Position numbers and translations under genes: made by a program
Shown here: positions 44,809 through 51,859 of the stretch, in pieces
Layout of the letters: every line of letters starts with the position of its first letter
Position numbering within the stretch: the first letter of the stretch is position 1
Origin: Paracoccus sp. UBA889
GTDB taxonomy: Bacteria; Pseudomonadota; Alphaproteobacteria; Rhodobacterales; Rhodobacteraceae
NCBI GenBank assembly: GCA_002294185.1
Contig: DBFD01000061.1
Location: 93,407 to 157,406, forward strand
Length of the DNA: 64,000 nt
Direction: 5' to 3'
Notes under the pieces: generated by a model
The model's database searches: none
The model's input: only the letters and a program-made list of their open reading frames with translations
Told to the model about the DNA's origin: nothing

Positions 44809-45648
44809 CTAAACGGAAAGGCCTTCCAGCGTCGCGGACAGCGACAGAAGATCCGCCCATGCCTCGCGCTTGGCGGCCGGGTTGCGCAGCAGATAGGCCG
44901 GATGGGTCATCGGCAGCGCGGGGCGGCCGAAAGCCTCAACCCATTGCCCACGCAGGCGCAGAATGCCCCGGCGGCCCAGGGCGGCCTGGCAGGGAATGTT
45001 GCCCATCAGCACGATCAGATCGGGCGCGGCCAGTTCGACATGACGCCGCACGAAAGGCATGCTCACGAGGATTTCATCGGGGCTGGGGTCGCGGTTGCCC
45101 GGCGGACGCCAGGTCAGCACGTTGACGACATACAGCGCCTGCGCCGCATCGACCGCCGTCCGGGACAGCCCGATGGCGGCGAACATCCGGTCCAGCAACT
45201 GCCCCGCGCGACCGACGAAGGGGCGACCCTGACGGTCCTCCTCGTCGCCCGGCGCCTCGCCCAGAATCATCACGCGGGCCCCGGGATCGCCGTCGGCGAA
45301 GCAGAAATTCCGAGCGCCCTTCTTCAATTCGATCCCGTCGAAAGCCTCCTGCGCCGCCGCAAGCGCCGCCAGCGTCCCGGCCCCTGCAGCCAGCGCCTCG
45401 GCCTCGGCCAGACGGGCGGCGGCGTCATCGGTCGATTGCGGAGGCGACGATCCCGGCGCCCGGGCCTGCAGCGGCGGCGGCAGCGGTGGCTTGGCCGTGG
45501 CCGGTTTCGGGCGCGCGGCCAGGTCGAACCGGTCCAGGGGCGCGTCCAGGATCGGCTCGTCCACGCCCATCTCGGCCTGCCATTCCAGCAGCGCCAGCGC
45601 GGTTTCGGCATCCAGCTCGATTCCGTGATATGTCGGGTTCGCGTCCAT
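44809..45648 (-). CDS. Uracil-DNA glycosylase, family 4-like, with altered cysteine set
   Basis: A 279-residue glycosylase that starts base-excision repair of uracil. Motifs are MILGEAPGDEEDRQGRPFVGRAGQLLDRM at about 127-155, NVLTWRPPGNRDPSP and the C-terminal HPAYLLRNPAAKREAW. Family 4 enzymes hold a [4Fe-4S] cluster on four cysteines. Here only Cys116 (NFCFADG) and Cys220 (GNIPCQAALG) are seen near the expected positions; the positions usually read as GC(A/E)LK and xCRPF are FDGIELK and VSMPFV. The cluster may be lost or bound differently. Residues about 45-75 form a Pro/Ala linker. Confidence 0.88.
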   Translation of the reverse strand: MDANPTYHGIELDAETALALLEWQAEMGVDEPILDAPLDRFDLAARPKPATAKPPLPPPLQARAPGSSPPQSTDDAAARLAEAEALAAGAGTLAALAAAQEAFDGIELKKGARNFCFADGDPGARVMILGEAPGDEEDRQGRPFVGRAGQLLDRMFAAIGLSRTAVDAAQALYVVNVLTWRPPGNRDPSPDEILVSMPFVRRHVELAAPDLIVLMGNIPCQAALGRRGILRLRGQWVEAFGRPALPMTHPAYLLRNPAAKREAWADLLSLSATLEGLSV

Positions 45649-45686
45649 CCGCGCGCAGGCTAGGCCGCGCGCGCGGGCGGGACAAG

Positions 45687-46394
45687 TCAGTCGCAGACCA
45701 GCATGTAGCCGGTGCCGCGCACAGTTTGCAGAAAGCGCGGCTCTTTCGGATCGGGCTCGATCTTGCGGCGCAGGCGGGTGATCTGGACATCGATGGCGCG
45801 TTCGCTGTTCTCGGCCTCGTCACCATTGCCGCTGCGCCCCAGATCCTCGATCAGATCCGACCGGCTGACCGGCTGGCCGGCCCGCGCCGCCAGCCGGCGC
45901 AACAGGGATTGTTCGGTTCCGGTCAGCCGCAGCGGGGCATCGCCCTGCCACAATTCACCCTTGTCGGTATCGTAGCGCAGCATCCCCAGCGTCAGGAATT
46001 TCGGCTGAGAGGCTTCGGCCGCCGGCACCCGGCGCAGGATCGCGGCGATGCGCAGCAGCAATTCGCGCGGCTCGAAAGGCTTGGCCAGATAATCGTCGGC
46101 GCCGCTTTCCAGCCCGGCGATGCGATCCTCGGTCTCGCCCCTCGCGGTCAGCAGCAGGATCGGCGTGTCCAGTGCACCGCGCAGGCTGCGGGTCAGCGAG
46201 ATGCCGTCCTCGCCGGGCATCATCACGTCCAGCACGATCAGGTCGAATTCCAGCCCCGCCAGCAGCCGCCGCGCCTGCGTCGCGTCGCGCGCCATCGTGA
46301 CCATGAAGTCGTTCTTGCGCAGGAACTTTCCCAGCAGCGCGCGGATACGTTCGTCATCATCGACGATCAGAAGATGGGCGGCAGGATGGGTCAT
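45687..46394 (-). CDS. petR: OmpR-family response regulator, PetR-like
   Basis: A 235-residue two-component regulator: receiver domain with phospho-acceptor Asp56 (LIVLDVMMPGEDG) and acidic pocket VDDDE, then a winged helix-turn-helix with ERAIDVQITRLRRKIEPDPKEPRFLQTVRGTGYML. No histidine kinase is adjacent; instead a MarR-type gene lies five bases upstream. That pair matches the petP-petR pair known from Rhodobacter capsulatus, where petR lies near the cytochrome bc1 genes. The bc1 genes are not in this window, so the symbol is a homology-based suggestion. Confidence 0.82.
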   Translation of the reverse strand: MTHPAAHLLIVDDDERIRALLGKFLRKNDFMVTMARDATQARRLLAGLEFDLIVLDVMMPGEDGISLTRSLRGALDTPILLLTARGETEDRIAGLESGADDYLAKPFEPRELLLRIAAILRRVPAAEASQPKFLTLGMLRYDTDKGELWQGDAPLRLTGTEQSLLRRLAARAGQPVSRSDLIEDLGRSGNGDEAENSERAIDVQITRLRRKIEPDPKEPRFLQTVRGTGYMLVCD

Positions 46395-46399
46395 CGGGC

Positions 46400-46918
46400 T
46401 CAGCGGTCCTCGGGCAGGTCCTTCATCGCCTGATACTGCGCCCGCGTCTCGGGGTCCATCATCGCTTCCAGAACCTGCCGGAAACCGGCCACGGCCTGAG
46501 GTCCGGCATTGCGATAGGCGGTCCGCATCCGCACCCGCTGCGCCTCGGAGAGGCGGCGTTCCAGCGCCGTTCCCTTGCCGGTCAGGAACAATTGCCGTTC
46601 GCGCCGATCACGGCGGCCGACCCGGCTTTCGACCAGCCCGTCCGCGATCAGCGTCCGCAGCACCCGGTTCAGCGATTGCTTGGTCACGCCCAGGACTGCC
46701 AGCAACGAGGTCACCGTCAGGCCCGGATCGCGGTTGATGAAATGCAGCGCGCGGTGGTGGGCGCGGCCGTAATCCAGTTCGGTCAGAATCAGGTCGGGAT
46801 CGGCGGTGAAGGCACGATAGGCGAAGAACATCGCCTCGATCCCCCTGCGCAACTGATCATCGGTGAGAAACAGCAGATCTTCCCCGACCTTGGTCTGGAG
46901 TCGCAGCTTCTCGGCCAT
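46400..46918 (-). CDS. petP: MarR-family regulator, PetP-like
   Basis: A 172-residue MarR-type winged-helix regulator. The DNA-binding part is TVTSLLAVLGVTKQSLNRVLRTLIADGLVESRVGRRDRRERQLFLTGKG, with the wing containing the RRDRRER turn. It precedes the OmpR-type gene with five bases between them, the pairing known as petP-petR in Rhodobacter. AAAGGA lies seven bases ahead of the ATG. It is divergent from ilvE across 152 bp, which should contain both promoters. Confidence 0.82.
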   Translation of the reverse strand: MAEKLRLQTKVGEDLLFLTDDQLRRGIEAMFFAYRAFTADPDLILTELDYGRAHHRALHFINRDPGLTVTSLLAVLGVTKQSLNRVLRTLIADGLVESRVGRRDRRERQLFLTGKGTALERRLSEAQRVRMRTAYRNAGPQAVAGFRQVLEAMMDPETRAQYQAMKDLPEDR

Positions 46919-46962
46919 TCGATCGTCCTTTCGGCGGTTTGCGTCTTGATAGGGCAGCGTTG

Positions 46963-46995
46963 TTGACTTTCCAAGATTCGATTGCTAGCCGTCAA
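46963..46995. promoter_or_regulatory. Facing TTGAC boxes between petP-like gene and ilvE
   Basis: TTGAC at 46963-46967 on the plus strand and the same pentamer on the minus strand at 46995-46991 point toward each other, separated by 23 bases. Each could serve as the -35 box of one of the two divergent genes, or together they could form an inverted-repeat operator for the MarR-type protein. Neither has a clear -10 box. Confidence 0.35.
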
Positions 46996-47070
46996 GGGCT
47001 TCGCGCAACAAAACGGCCCTTTCCGGACGGCTGGCGCAAGAATCGCAAATTCCGGACGTGATGGAGGGAA

Positions 47071-47943
47071 ATGATGACGGCGGCATATGACGATCGCGAC
47101 GGCAAGATCTGGATGGATGGCGAATTGGTCGAATGGCGCGACGCGAATGTTCATGTCCTGACCCATGCGCTGCATTACGCCAGTTCGGTCTTCGAGGGCG
47201 AACGCTGCTATGACGGCAAGATCTTCAAGGGGCACGAACATTCTTTGCGGCTGATCGAATCGGCACGGCTGGTGGACATGACCTCGCCCTATACGGCCGA
47301 GGAAATCGACGCAGCGAAGGACGCCGTGCTGAAGGCCAACGGGTTCGACAACGCCTATGTGCGCGCGGTGATGTGGCGCGGGTCGGGTCCGGACATGGGC
47401 GTTTCGGCCGCGCGGAACCCGGTCCGGATGGCCGTCTGCGCCTGGGAATGGGGCAGCTATTACGGCGATGCGAAATGGCAGGGCGCCAAGCTGGACGTGG
47501 CCAAGTGGAAGCGGCCCAGCCCGGAAACGATCCCGACCGCGGCCAAGGCGGCCGGCCTCTACATGATCTGCACCATGTCCAAACACGCGGCCGAGGCCAA
47601 GGGCTGTTCGGACGCGCTGTTCATGGATTGGGAAGGCTACGTCGCCGAGGCGACCGGCGCCAACATCTTCTTCATCAGGGATGGCGAGGTGCACACGCCG
47701 CTGGCCGACCGCTTCCTGAACGGGATCACGCGGCAGACCATCATCGGGATGCTGAAGGACAACGGCGTTTCGGTTCACGAGCGCCGGATCAGGCCGGAAG
47801 AACTGGAAGGTTTTCAGGAATGTTTCCTGACCGGGACCGCCGCCGAGGTGACGCCGGTCGGCCAGATCGGCGACTGGCATTTCCAGGTTGGCGAAACCAC
47901 GCGCAAGATCGCCGAGGATTACGAGACGCTGGTCCGCGCTTGA
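47071..47943 (+). CDS. ilvE: Branched-chain amino acid aminotransferase
   Basis: Class IV PLP aminotransferase of 290 residues that makes leucine, isoleucine and valine from their keto acids. The PLP lysine is Lys159 in TIPTAAKAAGLY. Other family blocks are HALHYASSVFEGERCYDG, AEATGANIFFI and FLTGTAAEVTPVGQIG. GGAGGGAA precedes tandem ATG codons; the first is used here. The stop codon lies within the first unit of a 14-bp tandem duplication. Confidence 0.94.
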   Translation: MMTAAYDDRDGKIWMDGELVEWRDANVHVLTHALHYASSVFEGERCYDGKIFKGHEHSLRLIESARLVDMTSPYTAEEIDAAKDAVLKANGFDNAYVRAVMWRGSGPDMGVSAARNPVRMAVCAWEWGSYYGDAKWQGAKLDVAKWKRPSPETIPTAAKAAGLYMICTMSKHAAEAKGCSDALFMDWEGYVAEATGANIFFIRDGEVHTPLADRFLNGITRQTIIGMLKDNGVSVHERRIRPEELEGFQECFLTGTAAEVTPVGQIGDWHFQVGETTRKIAEDYETLVRA

Positions 47944-47960
47944 ATCTCCGCGCTTGAATC
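47933..47960 (+). repeat. 14-bp perfect tandem duplication
   Basis: The unit TCCGCGCTTGAATC occurs twice back to back (47933-47946 and 47947-47960). The first copy carries the last ilvE codons and its stop; the second lies directly upstream of the VOC reading frame, whose in-frame stop TGA at 47955-47957 is part of it. Such a precise duplication looks recent. Confidence 0.9.
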
Positions 47961-47981
47961 ACCGACGCCCATCTCGCGCTG

Positions 47982-48353
47982 GTGGTGCGCGATCATGACG
48001 AGGCGATCGGGTTCCATGTCGATGTCCTGGGTTTCCGGCTGCTTGAAGGTGTCCATCAGCCGGAACAGGACAAGCGATGGGTTCTGGTGCAACCGTCGGG
48101 TGGCGGCGTTTCCTTGCTGCTGGCGCGCGCGACCAGCGACGCCCAGAACGCGGTCGTCGGCGATCAGACCGGCGGCCGTGTCTTTCTTTTTCTGGAAACC
48201 GACGATTTACGCGCGGACCTGGCCCGACTGCGCCGGGCAGGCATCCGGATCATCCGCGAACCGAGATTGGCGGATTGCGGCATCGCGGCGGTTTTCGCCG
48301 ACCTCTACGGCAATCTCCGGGATCTGATCCAGCGCCCCGCAGAGGCCGGCTGA
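47982..48353 (+). CDS. VOC (glyoxalase/bleomycin resistance) family protein with doubtful start
   Basis: A VOC-superfamily protein with one betaalphabetabetabeta half: GFHVDVLGFRLLEGV, RWVLVQPSGGGVSLLLAR, VFLFLETDDL and VFADLYGNLRDLIQ. Read from the first standard start (GTG at 47982) it has 123 residues. The in-frame codons just before it (47958-47981) encode ITDAHLAL, which looks like the missing first beta strand with its metal-binding His, but no ATG, GTG or TTG precedes it before a stop. There is no good ribosome-binding site. Possibly poorly expressed or decaying; substrate unknown. Confidence 0.68.
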   Translation: MVRDHDEAIGFHVDVLGFRLLEGVHQPEQDKRWVLVQPSGGGVSLLLARATSDAQNAVVGDQTGGRVFLFLETDDLRADLARLRRAGIRIIREPRLADCGIAAVFADLYGNLRDLIQRPAEAG

Positions 48354-48362
48354 CCTGCGCGG

Positions 48363-48551
48363 CTAGGCCGTTTGATCCCGTTCGATCCGCAGGAATTCGG
48401 CGGTCTTGCGGTTCTCGTCACCCCGCATCTTCGGGCGGGCGCGCAGGGTCTTGATGGCGGGATGGGTGCCGGCCTCGCGTTCCTGGCGTGCGTATTCGCG
48501 CAGGCGCGTTCCGTTCTGGCTGCGGGGTTGATCGCTGACATGCTTGTTCAT
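48363..48551 (-). CDS. Small charged protein of unknown function
   Basis: A 62-residue hydrophilic protein (MNKHVSDQPRSQNGTRLREYARQ at the start) with many Arg, Glu, Lys and Asp and no hydrophobic segment. I do not recognise it. An AGGAGGGC ribosome-binding site eight bases before the ATG strongly supports real translation. It is convergent with the VOC gene and lies downstream of ptsN in the same direction, 64 bp from it. Confidence 0.7.
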   Translation of the reverse strand: MNKHVSDQPRSQNGTRLREYARQEREAGTHPAIKTLRARPKMRGDENRKTAEFLRIERDQTA

Positions 48552-48615
48552 GATCCGGCCCTCCTCTGGCCTTCTGGACCATCAATATAGGACCGGAACA
48601 GACCGATTGGAACCG

Positions 48616-49080
48616 TCAGGCGGCCTTGATTCCCTGAGCCGCCGACAGAACGGCATGCAGGGCGGTCGCGTCGTCGTTGGCACGCAGCTTCGCGCGCAAA
48701 TCGTTGTCGCGCAGCGTCCGCGAGACCAGCGCCAGCGCCTTCAGATGATCGACGCCACTGGATTCTGGGGCCAGAAGCGCAAAGATCAGATCGACCGGCT
48801 GGCGGTCCACCGCGTCGAAATCCAGCGGTTTCTCGAGGCGCAGGAACAGCCCCACGACGTTGTCCAGCCCGTGCAGGCGGGCATGGGGCAGCGCGACGCC
48901 ATGGCCGACACCCGTCGGCCCCAGGCTTTCGCGCTCCTGCAGAGCATCCACAACCTCCGAGATGTTCAGCTTGTATTCGGCATTGGCCAGATCGGCCAGT
49001 TCCTGAAACAGCCGTTTCTTCGAGGTGACCTGCCCAAGAGAACGAACGGCGCCGGGTTTCAGGATCTCGCTGAGTTGCAT
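48616..49080 (-). CDS. ptsN: PTS IIA-Ntr protein
   Basis: EIIA-Ntr, 154 residues, the terminal phospho-acceptor of the nitrogen-type PTS that adjusts potassium uptake and other processes rather than importing sugar. The phosphorylated histidine is His66 in HGVALPHARLHGL. Full-length for the family, with no fused domains. It follows hpf at a distance of 85 bp in the same direction. No npr or ptsP gene is in the window. Confidence 0.94.
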   Translation of the reverse strand: MQLSEILKPGAVRSLGQVTSKKRLFQELADLANAEYKLNISEVVDALQERESLGPTGVGHGVALPHARLHGLDNVVGLFLRLEKPLDFDAVDRQPVDLIFALLAPESSGVDHLKALALVSRTLRDNDLRAKLRANDDATALHAVLSAAQGIKAA

Positions 49081-49106
49081 GATGCTTGCGTCTCTCTCAA
49101 TGGATG

Positions 49107-49133
49107 CGCCCCCGCGCGAAAACGCCGGGGGCG
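49107..49133. other. Intercistronic hairpin between hpf and ptsN
   Basis: Perfect 8-bp arms CGCCCCCG (49107-49114) and CGGGGGCG (49126-49133) around an 11-base loop. There is no T-run on the minus strand after it, so it looks more like a processing or partial-attenuation hairpin that lowers ptsN relative to hpf. Confidence 0.5.
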
Positions 49134-49165
49134 GTCCGTCGGTTCAGCCATGTCGCGGGCGACGA

Positions 49166-49741
49166 TCAGCCATTGCCGCGCGGATCGATCCAACCCACAT
49201 TGCCGTCGTCGCGGCGGTGGACGACGTTGACGCCGCCGTGTTTCTCGTTGCGAAACACCAGCAGCGGCGTTCCGGCCAGTTCCATCTGCATCACGGCATC
49301 CCCTACCGAAAGCGTGGGCACACGCGCCTCCATTTCGGCGATGATGATGGGTTGAAGCCCGCTATCCTTCGTCTCCCACACATCCTCGTCGGCGGACAGC
49401 ACATACATGCCCGCGGGGCCGAATTCAACCGGATCAGAGCGGTCCTTGTGATGATCCTTCAGACGGCGCTTGTAGCGGCGAAGCTGCTTGTCCATCTTCT
49501 CGCGGCAGGCCTCGAAGGCATCATAAATCTCGACCGCGGCCCCGCGCGCCTGCACGGTCAGGCCGGTGGACAGATGCACGACGCTATCGCACAGGAACTG
49601 ATGCGCGTCGCGGGAAAAGGTGACGGTCGCATCGGTGGGCCGCTGCGAATATTTGGTCACCGTCTCGCCCAGTTCCGTCTCGACATGAGTGCTGAGGGCA
49701 TCGCCCACATCGATATGTTTTCCGCTGATCGTATAGCGCAT
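49166..49741 (-). CDS. hpf: Ribosome hibernation promoting factor, long form
   Basis: Long HPF of 191 residues, which silences ribosomes in stationary phase by joining them into 100S dimers. The N-terminal S30AE domain (MRYTISGKHIDVGDALSTHVETELGE) is followed by a linker and the C-terminal dimerisation domain (PIIIAEMEARVPTLSVGDAVMQMELAGTPLLVFRNEKHGGVNVVHRRDDGNVGWIDP). The ATG at MRYT is the family start; upstream in-frame codons are not family-like. The order lptB-hpf-ptsN is conserved among proteobacteria, usually with rpoN between lptB and hpf. Confidence 0.95.
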   Translation of the reverse strand: MRYTISGKHIDVGDALSTHVETELGETVTKYSQRPTDATVTFSRDAHQFLCDSVVHLSTGLTVQARGAAVEIYDAFEACREKMDKQLRRYKRRLKDHHKDRSDPVEFGPAGMYVLSADEDVWETKDSGLQPIIIAEMEARVPTLSVGDAVMQMELAGTPLLVFRNEKHGGVNVVHRRDDGNVGWIDPRGNG

Positions 49742-49835
49742 CGTCGTTCCTCTTCGGTTGCCCGGTCTGACACGCCTGCCCGACGCAGAAAGCCAGGCCC
49801 GGGTTTGAGACGGCATTCCGTGCCGCCACCTGAAC

Positions 49836-49864
49836 ATTTGGTGACAGAGCGGCTTGGCTGTCAA
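49836..49864 (-). promoter_or_regulatory. Candidate promoter of hpf
   Basis: On the minus strand an exact TTGACA (49864-49859) with a 17-base spacer to CCAAAT, a weak -10. It lies about 95 bases upstream of the hpf ATG within the 287-bp gap to lptB. An independent promoter here would let hpf respond to growth phase separately from the lpt genes. Confidence 0.42.
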
Positions 49865-50028
49865 CGGGGCGGCGGAGGATCGCCGACGACCCGCGCCGCA
49901 CGAGCTGGTGAGCAGCGTGCTGTCGGGGGCCGGGTCTTGCGGCGAAAGCCGCCCGCAATCGCCGCGCAAGCGCAGTCCGGATCGCGGGTCCGCCACTTCG
50001 CATTCAAGGTCGTCCCGTGGAACGGCAA

Positions 50029-50778
50029 TCAGGCCAGGCTGAAGCTGTCGCCCAGATAGACCTTGCGGACCCGCGCGTCGGCAACGATCTCCTGCGTCGA
50101 GCCGGACATCAGCACGTTGCCGTCATGCAGGATATAGGCGCGATCCACGATGCCCAGCGTCTCGCGAACGTTGTGATCGGTGATCAGCACCCCGATGCCG
50201 CGCGATTTCAGATCATGGACCAGCCCGCGAATCTCGCCCACCGCGATCGGATCGACGCCCGCAAAGGGCTCGTCCAGCAGCAGATAGCCGGGATCCGAGG
50301 CCAGACAGCGCGCGATCTCGCATCGCCGCCGCTCGCCCCCCGACAGGGCCAGGGCCGGCGCGCCGCGCAGATGACCGATCGAGAAATCCCCCAGCAACTC
50401 CTCCAGCCGGTCGCGGCGGTGGCGCGGATCGTCCAGCGTCACCTCCAGCACGGCCATGATGTTCTGCTCGACCGTCAGGCCCCGAAAGATCGACATTTCC
50501 TGTGGCAGATAGCCGATGCCCATCCGTGCACGGCGGAACATCGGCAGCGCGGTCGCGTCGCGGCCGTCGATCATGACCTGCCCGGCATCCGGCGCGACCA
50601 GCCCCGCGATGCAGTAGAAGCAGGTCGTCTTGCCGGACCCGTTCGGCCCCAGCAGCGCCACCACCTCGCCCCGGTCCAGCGTGACCGAGACATCGCGGAT
50701 CACCGGCCGGTTGCGATAGGATTTGCGCAGCCCCGCGACCCGCAGCCCGCCTGCCCTGACCTGAGTGTCCCGCGCCAT
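50029..50778 (-). CDS. lptB: LPS export ABC transporter ATPase LptB
   Basis: LptB powers extraction of lipopolysaccharide from the inner membrane with LptF/LptG. The 249-residue ATPase has Walker A GPNGSGKT at 44-51, Q-loop YLPQEMSIF, signature LSGGERRRCEIARCL, Walker B YLLLDEPFAGVDP and switch His in ITDHNVRETL, all typical of LptB. Its ATG overlaps the lptA stop by one base. lptF and lptG are not in the window. Confidence 0.95.
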   Translation of the reverse strand: MARDTQVRAGGLRVAGLRKSYRNRPVIRDVSVTLDRGEVVALLGPNGSGKTTCFYCIAGLVAPDAGQVMIDGRDATALPMFRRARMGIGYLPQEMSIFRGLTVEQNIMAVLEVTLDDPRHRRDRLEELLGDFSIGHLRGAPALALSGGERRRCEIARCLASDPGYLLLDEPFAGVDPIAVGEIRGLVHDLKSRGIGVLITDHNVRETLGIVDRAYILHDGNVLMSGSTQEIVADARVRKVYLGDSFSLA

Positions 50779-51254
50779 CAATTGCCGCCGGGCTGGAGCA
50801 CGGATCGCACCCGGCCATCGACCCTGGCGGTGCCGTCGGCAAGGTTGACGATCATGCGGTCGCCGGTCAGCACGTTCTGGCCCTGTTTCAGCACCACCGC
50901 GCCGGCCAGCGCGATATTGCCACTGGCAACGTCGTAATCGGCCGTTTCGGACTGTGCCGCATCCTTGCCCGAGGTCAGGGTCACGTTCCCCTGGGCCTTC
51001 AGCGCCTGGATCCGGTTCTGCCCGCCCTCTGCATAGATTACCGTCACGCTGTCGGCGGCCAGCCGCATCTCGCCCTGGCCGATCACCACATTGCCGGTGA
51101 AGACCGCGCTGCCATCCGCCTGATCGACGGCAAGATTGTCGGCGGCGACCTCGACCGGGGCCGAGGTGTCGGCCGTCATGCCGCCGAAGGCCACGTTCTG
51201 CGCCAGGGCGGGCGCGGCCAGGAGGGTCAGGGCGATGGTCAGGGGGCGCAGCAT
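50778..51254 (-). CDS. lptA: LPS transport periplasmic protein LptA
   Basis: LptA forms the beta-jellyroll bridge that carries LPS across the periplasm. The protein of 158 residues has a signal peptide ending ALA-QN, then an OstA-type domain with VEVAADNLAVDQADGSAVFTGNVVIGQGEMRLAADSVTVIY and repeated amphipathic strands. GAGG lies nine bases ahead of the chosen ATG; another in-frame ATG three codons earlier has no room for a ribosome-binding site. Adjacent lptC and lptB complete this part of the pathway. Confidence 0.9.
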   Translation of the reverse strand: MLRPLTIALTLLAAPALAQNVAFGGMTADTSAPVEVAADNLAVDQADGSAVFTGNVVIGQGEMRLAADSVTVIYAEGGQNRIQALKAQGNVTLTSGKDAAQSETADYDVASGNIALAGAVVLKQGQNVLTGDRMIVNLADGTARVDGRVRSVLQPGGN

Positions 51255-51276
51255 GGCGGGCATCCTCGTCCGGGGT

Positions 51277-51855
51277 TCAGGGTTGGTATATCAAACGGAC
51301 GGAGCCCGAGAAATTCAAGACCGCTGCGCCCGCCCCGTCTTCGCGCTTTGGCTGCAGATCCATGCGGTCTGCGCGGATGCTGCCGAACGGCGCCTCGGCC
51401 TCGACCCCGCCGGTCGCGCGAATCAGCGAACGGTCAGTCGCGGCATCGACGCTGGGCGCATCCATCCGCCAGCCCGACGAGGTGGTCATCCTCACGCCGC
51501 CGCGCAGTCCGATCAGGCCATCGGCAAGCCCGGCCCGGGGCGCGGTCAGATCGGCGGTCAGGCCGTCCTTGCGCCGCCAGTCCAGCCGCACGTCGCGCGC
51601 GGCGCCGGCCCCTTGGCCTGGCGGCGTCGCCTCGCTGGCGCTCAGCGACAATTCGGCACCGTCATCGGTCACGCCGGTATAATCGGGCGCCACGAGGCGC
51701 GGCTCGCGCGCCATCTGTTCGGCATCGAGCTGGGCATAGGGAATGCGCGAATCCTCTTCGGGTCGGCGCGAGAACAGGAACAGCGTGGACAGGATCGCCA
51801 GCGCCGCCAGTGGCAGAAGCACGCGCAGCCAGCGGACGATGCGGGTGCGCCCCAT
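51277..51855 (-). CDS. lptC: LPS export protein LptC
   Basis: LptC is a bitopic protein that passes LPS from LptBFG to LptA. The 192-residue protein has one N-terminal membrane anchor (WLRVLLPLAALAILSTLFLF) followed by a periplasmic beta-rich OstA-like domain (LTADLTAPRAGLADGLIGLRGGV). It lies four bases after kdsD and 22 bases before lptA on the same strand. Sequence divergence is high in this family, so the call leans on context as well as the fold pattern. Confidence 0.88.
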   Translation of the reverse strand: MGRTRIVRWLRVLLPLAALAILSTLFLFSRRPEEDSRIPYAQLDAEQMAREPRLVAPDYTGVTDDGAELSLSASEATPPGQGAGAARDVRLDWRRKDGLTADLTAPRAGLADGLIGLRGGVRMTTSSGWRMDAPSVDAATDRSLIRATGGVEAEAPFGSIRADRMDLQPKREDGAGAAVLNFSGSVRLIYQP

Positions 51856-51859
51856 CCGC

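Noticed and set aside
49107-49133. Rho-independent terminator between hpf and ptsN
   Set aside because: The stem is perfect but no T-run follows on the transcribed strand, so it is listed only as a hairpin.
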